From contig JAJRTP010000707.1 of assembly GCA_024278255.1 (NCBI GenBank), positions 1 through 6,087 of the forward strand: a DNA stretch of 6,087 nt, written 5' to 3'. This document shows, piece after piece, positions 1 to 5,314 of this stretch. Below the pieces are notes generated by a model that did no database searches, was not told where the DNA came from, and worked only from the letters and a program-made list of their open reading frames with translations. The stretch comes from Chloroflexota bacterium. GTDB taxonomy: Bacteria > Chloroflexota > Anaerolineae > Promineifilales > Promineifilaceae. The number at the start of each line of letters is the position of its first letter. The first letter of the stretch is position 1. A program made the translations under genes and the position numbers.

Positions 1-117
1 ATTACGAGCGGGTTTGTTGAGGGAATGAACAGCAAAATTCGAGTTTTGAAACGGATTGCATTTGGCATTCCCAACTACAACCATTTTCGCCTGCGAATTA
101 TTGGCTTTTGCGGTTAA
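1..117 (+). CDS. ISL3-like transposase, C-terminal fragment
   Basis: Frame 1 is open from the window edge to a TAA at 115-117 and encodes 38 residues. The peptide contains GFVEGMNSKIRVLKR followed by an aromatic/basic stretch (AFGIPNYNHFRLRI). This is the pattern at the C-terminus of DDE transposases of the ISL3 family, where the Glu of the VEG(x)N motif is the third acidic catalytic residue (fragment residue 7). The enzyme would cut and join the ends of its own element. The two catalytic Asp residues and the N-terminal zinc-finger/HTH region lie off the left edge, so whether the whole gene is intact cannot be judged. Related DDE families share the motif, so the family call is probable rather than certain. 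Confidence 0.75.
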   Translation: MTSGFVEGMNSKIRVLKRIAFGIPNYNHFRLRIIGFCG

Positions 118-794
118 ACCCCACAAAAGCTCAGAGAACCAAAAATATCAGCCGCCGCTGGCTGGGTATTGCCAGCGCGCTGGCAGCCGGTTTAATGCTG
201 GCTGCCAGCCACGGCTTGATTACCGAAGGCAACAACTATGGCTTCGGGCGCACCATCTTTGGCATTGTCCTGGGCCTCGTCCTCATCAGCCTGAGCAACA
301 AGCTCATTGCCAGAGACAAACACCCCTCCATCGGCGATTTGCAAGGCGGAGATGCCCGGAAAGCACTCATGATCCTGGGCGTGATGACCGCCCATTCTTT
401 TGCCGAAGGGATCGGCGTCGGCGTTGCCTTTGGCGGCACAGCCACGTTGGGCCTGTTCATCACCCTGGCGATAGCCATTCACAACATCCCGGAAGGGCTG
501 GCTATCAGCCTGGTATTGGTACCGCGGGGTATGTCCGCCTGGAAAGCCTCCCTCTGGAGCATTTTCACCAGCCTGCCCCAACCACTTATGGCCGTACCCG
601 CTTTTTTGCTGGTTTCCTACTTCAAACCCATTTTGCCGATTGGGCTGGGGCTGGCCGGCGGGGCCATGATCTGGATGGTCTTTGCCGAGATTATCCCAGA
701 TGCCCTGGACGAAATCTCCCCTGAACTGGCGGGCACAGTCGTTACGCTATCTTTTGCCGGTCTGCTGATTTTCCAGGATGTGATGATTGGCTGA
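108..794 (+). CDS. ZIP-family divalent metal transporter, 5'-truncated by an insertion sequence (probable pseudogene)
   Basis: ZIP proteins move Zn2+ or other divalent metals across the cytoplasmic membrane using eight helices. Signature residues are visible in this reading frame: H96 and E100 in MTAHSFAEG (helix 4) and H125, N126, E129 in HNIPEG (helix 5), plus a helix-7-like MVFAEIIPDAL (190-200). Seven hydrophobic segments can be placed (about 19-38, 49-68, 86-110, 113-137, 147-172, 175-200, 207-227). These correspond to helices 2 to 8, so helix 1 is missing. The only upstream start, TTG at 108, lies inside the transposase gene and the first 11 codons are insertion-sequence DNA. Native sequence begins near 141 with KNISRRWLGIASALAAG, the usual region just before helix 2. 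No ribosome-binding site precedes the TTG. The remaining frame is intact to TGA at 792-794, so decay is either recent or the fragment is still expressed; loss of function is inferred. Confidence 0.85.
   Translation: MRLNPTKAQRTKNISRRWLGIASALAAGLMLAASHGLITEGNNYGFGRTIFGIVLGLVLISLSNKLIARDKHPSIGDLQGGDARKALMILGVMTAHSFAEGIGVGVAFGGTATLGLFITLAIAIHNIPEGLAISLVLVPRGMSAWKASLWSIFTSLPQPLMAVPAFLLVSYFKPILPIGLGLAGGAMIWMVFAEIIPDALDEISPELAGTVVTLSFAGLLIFQDVMIG
119..140 (+). repeat. Putative right terminal inverted repeat of the insertion sequence
   Basis: Just two bases past the transposase stop lies a 22-bp segment starting CCCCACAAAA and ending AGAGAACC. Read inward from the end it starts GGTTCTCT, like the GG-starting ends of ISL3-family elements. 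The partner repeat is outside the window. AAAAATAT (141-148) directly after it is a suitable AT-rich 8-bp target duplication. Confidence 0.5.
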
Positions 795-1646
795 TTAGTC
801 CAGCAACATCACCCGGAAGCCAGTCCCCTGCGCGTGATAATCCCGGCTGGGCGTCGTCACACTGCACGCGCTGCGCACATTTAGCCGGGTGTGGTGGATA
901 GTGTAGCCCCACGATCCGCCTTTGACCACATGGAAATCCGGCAAATCCGGGTTGTACAGACTGGTCGTCCATTCCCAAATATTGCCGCTCATACCCACAC
1001 AGCCGTAAGGGGAGACGTTTTGCGGCGCGCGGCCCACCGGCCAGGGGTAACCGTTGCGCCAATACCAACCGGCCCGCGCCCATTCTCGCTTCGGTGGCAC
1101 AACCAGACTGAACAGATACGTTTCCGGGCCAACGGGAAAAGTTTTTTGCCACTGAATTTCCGGCCGCGGCTTTTCGCTGCCCCATGGATAGAGACGGCCG
1201 TCCGCCCCCCGTGCCGCCTTCTCCCACTGAAATTCCGTCGGCAATGTCACCCGCCTATCCATCTTTTCCGAAAGCCAGGCGCAAAAAGCCAAAGCGTCTG
1301 CTTGCGTCACATCCACAATGGGCAAATCGTCGTGGCCGTCCGGATAACTGCCCGTCGGCGCATACGCCCGCAAAAAAACGCCCCGCCAGCCCCGCACGAT
1401 GCGATACCAGCTTCCCACCCATTCATGCCTCGTCTCCTCCAGAAAAAGCCGCCACTGCCGGTACGTCACCGGATATTGCGCCAGCCAAAACTCCGGCAGT
1501 TCTATCGTTTGCTGCGGCTTAAGCGGCGGGCATTGTTCCAACCGCTCAAAACACAACTCCGGCCCATACACAAATGGCCCGGCGGGAATACGGCAGAAGG
1601 AGAAGTTGGCGATTGGCGATTGGAGAATTTCGACTGTCTCGTTCAA
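795..1646 (-). CDS. SUMF1/FGE-fold (formylglycine-generating-enzyme-like) protein lacking the catalytic cysteines
   Basis: The 283-residue protein matches the FGE-sulfatase/SUMF1 domain over most of its length. Visible are IPAGPFVYG (20-28), FWLAQYPVTYRQW (53-65), LPTEFQWEKAARGADGRLYPWG (135-156), NVSPYGCVGMSGNIWEW (210-226), VKGGSW (241-246) and GFRV (276-279). True FGEs oxidise a sulfatase Cys to formylglycine using two Cys a few residues after the GGS motif. Here those positions read GYTIHHTRLN, so that chemistry is unlikely. C216 and C261 are not at the active-site positions. An aromatic-rich stretch at about 165-205 is longer than in typical members. The role is unknown; noncatalytic members of the fold serve as binding or accessory domains. 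The start is TTG, 8 nt after the dam stop and with no strong ribosome-binding site, suggesting translational coupling with dam. The next in-frame alternative (GTG, residue 27) lies inside the domain. No signal peptide or membrane helix is visible. Confidence 0.85.
   Translation of the reverse strand: MNETVEILQSPIANFSFCRIPAGPFVYGPELCFERLEQCPPLKPQQTIELPEFWLAQYPVTYRQWRLFLEETRHEWVGSWYRIVRGWRGVFLRAYAPTGSYPDGHDDLPIVDVTQADALAFCAWLSEKMDRRVTLPTEFQWEKAARGADGRLYPWGSEKPRPEIQWQKTFPVGPETYLFSLVVPPKREWARAGWYWRNGYPWPVGRAPQNVSPYGCVGMSGNIWEWTTSLYNPDLPDFHVVKGGSWGYTIHHTRLNVRSACSVTTPSRDYHAQGTGFRVMLLD
1606..1626. repeat. Three tandem 7-bp units (TTGGCGA, TTGGCGA, TTGGAGA)
   Basis: Three consecutive heptamers lie inside the first codons of the SUMF1-like gene, covering roughly residues 7-14 (ILQSPIAN) on the minus strand. 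The unit length is not a multiple of three, so a gain or loss of one unit would shift the reading frame. Short heptameric tandem repeats are more typical of intergenic DNA, which leaves some doubt about the exact translation start. Confidence 0.7.
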
Positions 1647-1654
1647 AAGTGCGC

Positions 1655-2569
1655 TCAGTAATTCATAATCAACAATTCACTGATCGGGCCTCTTTTTCCA
1701 GGCTGGCTGTTGATGGCCCGGTTGGCCTGAATTTTTTCGATGCGGAATCCTGGATACGCCTCCTCGAAAAAGGCATCGTCCGGGATGGTGTTGCGGGGAT
1801 CGGCATTGCTAAGCATGAGGCAGGCGCCGGTTTGGTGGAGACGGCCGTAAAACTGGGCCAGTTCCAGTTGCTGGGCATCCCCAAATGGCTCTTTGGCGTA
1901 AGCGGTGAAGTGGGCGGTAGCGCTAAGAGGGCGGTACGGCGGGTCAAAATAGACAAACGTCCGCTCATCTACAAACGGCTCGCAGGCGGTAAACACTCCC
2001 TGCTCAATGTGAACCCCCTGCAAAGCACGGGAAGCTGCCCGCAAATTAGCGGCGCGGCAAATGGCCGGATTTTTGTAACGGCCGAACGGCACGTTAAATG
2101 CCCCCTTGCTGTTGACGCGAAACAAGCCATTGTAACCGGTGCGGTTCATAAAAATGAGTTGGGCAGCGCGTTCCACTCGCTCTGAAACGGCGACGGGAGC
2201 GCGCCGCTCGTTAAACTGTTGGCGGATTTGATAGTAGAAAGCTTTACGGCCGTCTTCGTCCAGCGGCAAATACGCCGCCTCCATCTCCTGCAAACGGACA
2301 ATCAGCGCCGCTGCGTCATCCTGCACCACGCGGTACGCCAGCATCAATTCCGGGTTGCGGTCAAACAGGTAACAATCCGTCAGCCCATACCGCTGGCGCA
2401 AATAAAAGAAAACCGCCCCACCACCCACAAACGGCTCCACGTACCGGCTGATCCGCCCTTCCTTTAGGGCAGCCGGTAAATGCGCCTCAATTTGCGGCAG
2501 CAATTGTCGTTTGCCGCCGGCCCATTTCAGAAATGGTTTGGCTGTCAATGCCGTTTGTTCAATCGTCAT
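1655..2569 (-). CDS. dam: Dam-family DNA adenine-N6 methyltransferase (D12 class)
   Basis: The 304-residue enzyme should transfer a methyl group from S-adenosylmethionine to the N6 of adenine in DNA. Family hallmarks occur in the expected order: FLKWAGGKRQLL (13-24) and VEPFVGGGAVFF (44-55), which form the AdoMet site; NRTGYNGLFRVNSKGAFNVPFG (142-163), the conserved Dam/D12 central block; the catalytic DPPY (209-212); and a C-terminal KRGPISELLIMNY (292-304). E. coli Dam is 278 residues and methylates GATC. GATC is the likely target here, but specificity cannot be read with certainty. No restriction endonuclease is encoded nearby, so within the window it is an orphan methyltransferase. It starts with ATG, 52 bp from the divergently read PIN toxin gene. 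Its only SD-like stretch (AAAGGA on the minus strand) is about 15 nt upstream, which is far, so initiation signals are weak. It is followed at 8 nt by the SUMF1-like gene. Two ACGGCCGT palindromes fall inside it. Confidence 0.93.
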   Translation of the reverse strand: MTIEQTALTAKPFLKWAGGKRQLLPQIEAHLPAALKEGRISRYVEPFVGGGAVFFYLRQRYGLTDCYLFDRNPELMLAYRVVQDDAAALIVRLQEMEAAYLPLDEDGRKAFYYQIRQQFNERRAPVAVSERVERAAQLIFMNRTGYNGLFRVNSKGAFNVPFGRYKNPAICRAANLRAASRALQGVHIEQGVFTACEPFVDERTFVYFDPPYRPLSATAHFTAYAKEPFGDAQQLELAQFYGRLHQTGACLMLSNADPRNTIPDDAFFEEAYPGFRIEKIQANRAINSQPGKRGPISELLIMNY

Positions 2570-2589
2570 AAACTATCAAAGTAATCCTT

Positions 2590-2620
2590 TATGACACTAC
2601 ATATTATGCTATAATGACAC
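2590..2620 (+). promoter_or_regulatory. Direct repeats and small inverted repeat over the toxin-antitoxin promoter (candidate operator)
   Basis: ATGACAC occurs twice in the same orientation, at 2591-2597 and 2614-2620, 23 bp apart start to start (about two helical turns). Between them, ATTAT-GCT-ATAAT (2603-2615) is a perfect 5-bp inverted repeat overlapping the -10 box. Ribbon-helix-helix antitoxins commonly autorepress by binding repeated short sites over their own promoter, so this is a reasonable operator candidate. The assignment is inference from position and repetition only. Confidence 0.4.
2607..2615 (+). promoter_or_regulatory. Extended -10 promoter element for the PIN toxin operon
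   Basis: TGCTATAAT is a perfect extended -10 (TGn plus TATAAT at 2610-2615). No good -35 is present at normal spacing (TTTATG at 2588-2593 is weak), as is usual for extended -10 promoters. The expected start site, about 7 nt after the box, coincides with the A of the PIN ATG at 2622. Confidence 0.65.
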
Positions 2621-2621
2621 C

Positions 2622-3047
2622 ATGAATGGTGCTGAATTGATTCGGGTTGTCCTGGACACCAACGTAATATTTGAAGGTCTAACCAAACAACATAGTGCCT
2701 GCGGTATCATTGTTGACGCTTGGGCAGCTGATTTGCTCAAAGTCTACGTCTCAGATGCTGTGATTTACGAATATGTAGATGTACTTTCCCGTAAACTCTC
2801 TTACCATAAATGGCAAAAAGTGCAAACAACATTGGCAACACTTTTAAGCAAAGCTGAATTTACACCAATCTATTACTCTTGGCGACCTGCATCGCCCGAT
2901 CCAGGAGATGATTTAATCATAGATTGTGCTATGAATGCAAATGTAGTAGTGATAACATCAAATCAAAAAGATTTTCGGGCTGCAAGAAAAGAATTGGGAT
3001 TAAGAGTACTCACCCCTTTTGAGTTAGTCCTGCTCTTAACCCAATAA
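2622..3047 (+). CDS. PIN-domain toxin, COG1569-type putative toxin-antitoxin nuclease
   Basis: The 141-residue protein has the PIN RNase layout: strand one RVVLDTNVIFEGL (8-20) with the first acidic residue D12; E50 in the AVIYEYVDVLSRK helix (46-58); D96/D97 and D101 in DPGDDLIIDCAM (93-104); and VVITSNQKDF (109-118) with D117. In canonical PIN proteins the last motif is T-G-D; here it is T-S-N followed by KDF, a form I recall from the COG1569/TIGR00305 subgroup. PIN toxins cleave RNA with metal ions held by these acids and are held inactive by the partner antitoxin. The ATG at 2622 is the only sensible start and has no Shine-Dalgarno upstream. It lies 6 nt after a perfect -10 box, implying leaderless translation. 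The gene is AT-rich compared with its neighbours (33% G+C over 2761-2820) and contains no ACGGCCGT, suggesting recent acquisition. An antitoxin gene follows after 11 nt. Confidence 0.85.
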   Translation: MNGAELIRVVLDTNVIFEGLTKQHSACGIIVDAWAADLLKVYVSDAVIYEYVDVLSRKLSYHKWQKVQTTLATLLSKAEFTPIYYSWRPASPDPGDDLIIDCAMNANVVVITSNQKDFRAARKELGLRVLTPFELVLLLTQ

Positions 3048-3049
3048 GC

Positions 3050-3053
3050 GAGG
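3050..3053 (+). promoter_or_regulatory. Ribosome-binding site of the antitoxin gene (GAGG)
   Basis: GAGG sits 5 nt before the ATG at 3059 and just after the PIN stop codon (TAA, 3045-3047). The antitoxin has a normal Shine-Dalgarno while the toxin has none, which would favour antitoxin translation from the shared transcript. Confidence 0.65.
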
Positions 3054-3058
3054 CTGTT

Positions 3059-3397
3059 ATGGGACGTTTTACACTTAGATTACCCCAAACCTTACATTAC
3101 GAATTGGAATCTCGCGCCCAGCAAGAAGGCGTTTCTCTAAATCAATATATTGTCTATGCACTAACCCGCCAAGTTGCTTCATCTTATACCGTACAAAGGG
3201 TATCTGATGAAGAACTCTTAGCACAACGTAAGCGTTACGATGAGTTGCTGCGCAGTCTCGGCGAACCGGATGAAGCGGCAATGGAAACTTTTTTAGCAGA
3301 GCGCGAGATGGCCGGGCCTGATGAAATTTTGCCAGACGAAATTCTCACGGCCGTCCGCTCAAAAATCAACGCCCAAAAGGCGGCGGGAAGCGTATAG
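3059..3397 (+). CDS. Ribbon-helix-helix (HicB/Arc-like) antitoxin
   Basis: The 112-residue protein begins with a compact ribbon-helix-helix domain (about 1-45): a short beta strand RFTLRLP (3-9), a helix ETLHYELESRAQQEG-like segment, and SLNQYIVYALTRQVAS forming the second helix. This N-terminus is typical of proteins annotated as HicB-family or CopG/Arc-like antitoxins that pair with COG1569 PIN toxins. The domain dimerises and binds DNA. The charged, helical remainder (about 50-112) is the likely toxin-binding tail. Gene order is toxin first, antitoxin second, in one operon. Composition shifts to GC-rich in the last third, which also carries one ACGGCCGT (3347-3354, read as Thr-Ala-Val). 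The last 39 nt overlap the 3' end of the convergent DUF5693-like gene. Confidence 0.8.
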   Translation: MGRFTLRLPQTLHYELESRAQQEGVSLNQYIVYALTRQVASSYTVQRVSDEELLAQRKRYDELLRSLGEPDEAAMETFLAEREMAGPDEILPDEILTAVRSKINAQKAAGSV

Positions 3398-5293
3398 CAG
3401 CAGCCCCACGGCCGTACCCACCGAAAAACTGGGCGCAGCCAAGCGCAGCGTTTCTTCCAGAGCGCGTTCCGGGCGGCGAAAACCAGCCAGACCCAAAGCG
3501 CTGCCACTCACACCCAGGGCTGACGCGGCTAATGATTCGGGAATACGGCCGTATCCCGCCAACACGTCACTCGCCGCCCAGCCTGCCGCCGCCAGTCCCG
3601 TCCATTTACGCGCCGGCTTCGGCCCCAGGGCCATTTGCGCATCGCCCAACGCAGCCATCGCCGCCGAAATGTGATGAGTGTGCCCTTCCGCATAACCGGG
3701 GTCGAGCAGCGCCAGAACGTCCACATTTTGTCGCCGCGTCAGCAGCCAGGCTCCGGCTAATGCTGCCAGCACGCCGGCCCGCACCGGTTTTTGGGGAATT
3801 TGCCAGGCAACGGCCGTCAACGGAACCAGCCAGTCCAGATTGAACCCTTTGTACTCCTCAATCCGCAGTTGGTAATCCTGTCCGCTGGTGACGGCCGCCA
3901 GCGCCGCCGAACTGGACGCCTGGTAAACCAGACTGCTCAGCCAGCCAAAAAAGCCAGCTTGTTCTACGGCCGTCATCCCGGCTACCGGCGTCAGAGTCGT
4001 CAGACCCAGCGCCAACAGCTTGGGCGCGTAGGAGGGCGGGTACAAGGCAGCCAAATCACTGTGATCGTGGTCGTGATCGTGGTTGTGGTTGTGGTGATCG
4101 TGGTCATGAGAATGGGCGGGACGGGTGGCCGCGGCCTGATTGCGCGATTGTTCCAGGTAAGGTAAAGCAAATGCGCCGGCAGCAGTTACGGCCGTCAGCG
4201 GCAAAGCAATTTTCTCCGGCAGATTGAGGGTATTATTGATGGCGGCTGCCCCAACCCCTGCCGCTGCCAAACCAGCCAGCGCCAACCCGGTCGTATCCGG
4301 CGCAGGTACAGGCACGGGTAGATCAATCTCCCGATCCACCACAAAACCAGCGTCTTCCAGAGCATGTTTTAGATGATGCACATATTCCAATCCTTCCAAC
4401 GGTGCGGTGGCGTGCAAAACGCGGAAAAAGTTAACATAACAAAAGCGAATCACCCGCTCGCGGGCAAACCAGACCCAATTGTGGCAGGCAGCGTGATAAT
4501 CCAGCGGAACCATGTCGGCCGGAGAGAGACGATGCCCCAAAACGACGTGGGGCGCGCGCCGCTTGGCGATGAACCAGTCCCCTTTTTGGTGACGGGATTG
4601 GGCGAAGTAGACAAAGGTTAAATCATTATCGGTCAACGCCTGCACAGTAGCATCCAGGTGCATCTCGTGGCCCAAAATCATGTTTCCGGCAAAGGGGACG
4701 TAACGGCCGATTTCTGCCGCCTGCGCCAATGTACGCCGCAGCAAATCCGGGTCTGGCCAGGCGTAACTGACTGGCCGCGGGGCCACACCCAGCCCGTTCT
4801 GCTGGATGAGATCGGCCGTCTGCCGGTCAAAGCCCAGCCCCAGTTCGCCAATGGTGGGGATGTCTCCGGCAAAGACCAGGGTGGTTTCGTCGAGAACGGC
4901 CGTCTGCGTAAAAGGCAATCGCGTCTGCATTTCGGCTGCCAGTTGGGCCACCAAAGCAGCATCACCGTGCAGGTAGTTCCAATGGCCGATGGGCGCGGGA
5001 TCGGTATACGGCCGTTGCGGGGCCAGCGGCGTCACCTGCCCTTGTGCTATTAATCGGTGCAGTGTCCATTCCGGCAGAGAAAGGTGCGTCGCCTCGTTTT
5101 GTGCCAGGCGCGCCACCATTTCAGCAAAAGGCAACCCGGCGCGAATAGCTGCCGCTTGCGCGTCGTCAAAATCCACGCAAATAGCCACGCGGTTATTCTG
5201 CGCTTCCCACACCCGCCGCCGGGACAATACGCGCAAAGCGGCAGCCCCGCCGGCTACGGCCGTTGTCAATGTCAGCAATCGTGAAAGTCTCAA
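3359..5293 (-). CDS. DUF5693-like membrane protein with a His/Asp-rich loop
   Basis: The 644-residue protein has a short N-terminal membrane anchor (about 4-22), then a soluble region with RVAICVDFDDAQAAA (35-49), LDETTLVFAGDIPTIGELGLGFD (134-156) and FAGNMILGHE (201-210). I recognise this pattern from DUF5693 proteins, but from memory only. Several hydrophobic segments follow (about 334-352, 360-380, 425-445, 486-500, 505-519, 565-580, 590-605, 622-637), so the C-terminal half is probably polytopic. Between two of them, residues 394-411 hold ten His with alternating Asp/Asn, a likely divalent-metal-binding loop. Function is unknown; a cell-envelope role is inferred. The start is TTG, chosen because AAGGAG lies 6 nt upstream. 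It follows a 206-bp repeat element, so any promoter must lie in or beyond that repeat. Seven ACGGCCGT copies fall in this gene, mostly read as Thr-Ala-Val. Its last 13 codons overlap the antitoxin gene. Confidence 0.75.
   Translation of the reverse strand: MRLSRLLTLTTAVAGGAAALRVLSRRRVWEAQNNRVAICVDFDDAQAAAIRAGLPFAEMVARLAQNEATHLSLPEWTLHRLIAQGQVTPLAPQRPYTDPAPIGHWNYLHGDAALVAQLAAEMQTRLPFTQTAVLDETTLVFAGDIPTIGELGLGFDRQTADLIQQNGLGVAPRPVSYAWPDPDLLRRTLAQAAEIGRYVPFAGNMILGHEMHLDATVQALTDNDLTFVYFAQSRHQKGDWFIAKRRAPHVVLGHRLSPADMVPLDYHAACHNWVWFARERVIRFCYVNFFRVLHATAPLEGLEYVHHLKHALEDAGFVVDREIDLPVPVPAPDTTGLALAGLAAAGVGAAAINNTLNLPEKIALPLTAVTAAGAFALPYLEQSRNQAAATRPAHSHDHDHHNHNHDHDHDHSDLAALYPPSYAPKLLALGLTTLTPVAGMTAVEQAGFFGWLSSLVYQASSSAALAAVTSGQDYQLRIEEYKGFNLDWLVPLTAVAWQIPQKPVRAGVLAALAGAWLLTRRQNVDVLALLDPGYAEGHTHHISAAMAALGDAQMALGPKPARKWTGLAAAGWAASDVLAGYGRIPESLAASALGVSGSALGLAGFRRPERALEETLRLAAPSFSVGTAVGLLLYASRRLLGVDF
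4055..4114 (-). repeat. His/Asp/Asn-rich coding repeat (metal-binding-like loop)
   Basis: The minus strand alternates CAC/CAT with GAC/GAT/AAC codons, encoding residues 394-413 of the DUF5693-like protein with His at 394, 396, 398, 400, 401, 403, 405, 407, 409 and 411. On the plus strand it appears as an imperfect GTGATCGTG-type repeat. Such loops bind Zn, Ni or Co in transporters and metallochaperones. Confidence 0.85.
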
Positions 5294-5299
5294 CCTCGT

Positions 5300-5305
5300 C
5301 TCCTT
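5300..5305 (-). promoter_or_regulatory. Strong ribosome-binding site (AAGGAG) fixing a TTG start
   Basis: The minus strand reads AAGGAG, then 6 nt (ACGAGG), then TTG at 5293-5291. The consensus match and ideal spacing support the non-ATG start of the DUF5693-like gene. Confidence 0.8.
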
Positions 5306-5314
5306 AAATAATTT

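Larger units (their letters stand above)
1..140 (+). mobile_element. Right end of an ISL3-like insertion sequence (left part outside window)
   Basis: The segment holds the 3' end of a transposase gene (stop at 115-117), then a short non-coding tail ending in GAGAACC at 134-140. ISL3-family elements characteristically have a terminal repeat beginning GG and ending CC just after the transposase stop, and make 8-bp AT-rich target duplications. Here the end is placed at 140, followed by AAAAATAT (141-148) as the predicted duplication. The placement is supported by the downstream gene: recognisable ZIP-transporter sequence begins immediately after this point. The left terminal repeat and the other copy of the target site are outside the window, so the exact boundary is inferred. 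Confidence 0.65.

Noticed and set aside
56..724. 222-codon plus-strand open frame overlapping the ZIP gene
   Set aside because: Its product is Pro/Arg/His/Gln-rich with no family resemblance, it crosses the insertion-sequence junction, and the overlapping frame has clear ZIP motifs.
906..1040. SUMF1-fold C-terminus as a diversity-generating-retroelement variable region
   Set aside because: The fold is the right type and GGSW/GFRV frame the region, but no AAC/AAT codon excess, template repeat or reverse transcriptase is present in the window.
891..1661. 256-codon plus-strand open frame opposite the SUMF1-like gene
   Set aside because: Low-complexity Arg/Pro-rich translation; the opposite strand encodes recognisable SUMF1 motifs throughout.
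1574..2185. 203-codon plus-strand open frame opposite dam
   Set aside because: Antisense shadow of the methyltransferase; no domain or ribosome-binding site seen.
1655..2569. Methyltransferase as part of a restriction-modification or phage-defence island
   Set aside because: No endonuclease, specificity subunit or defence ATPase is encoded nearby; the adjacent PIN pair looks like an ordinary toxin-antitoxin module.
3791..4165. Plus-strand open frame with a long Val/Ile run that looks like a membrane helix
   Set aside because: The Val/Ile run is the reverse complement of the His/Asp codon repeat in the DUF5693-like gene, so the hydrophobicity is an artefact.
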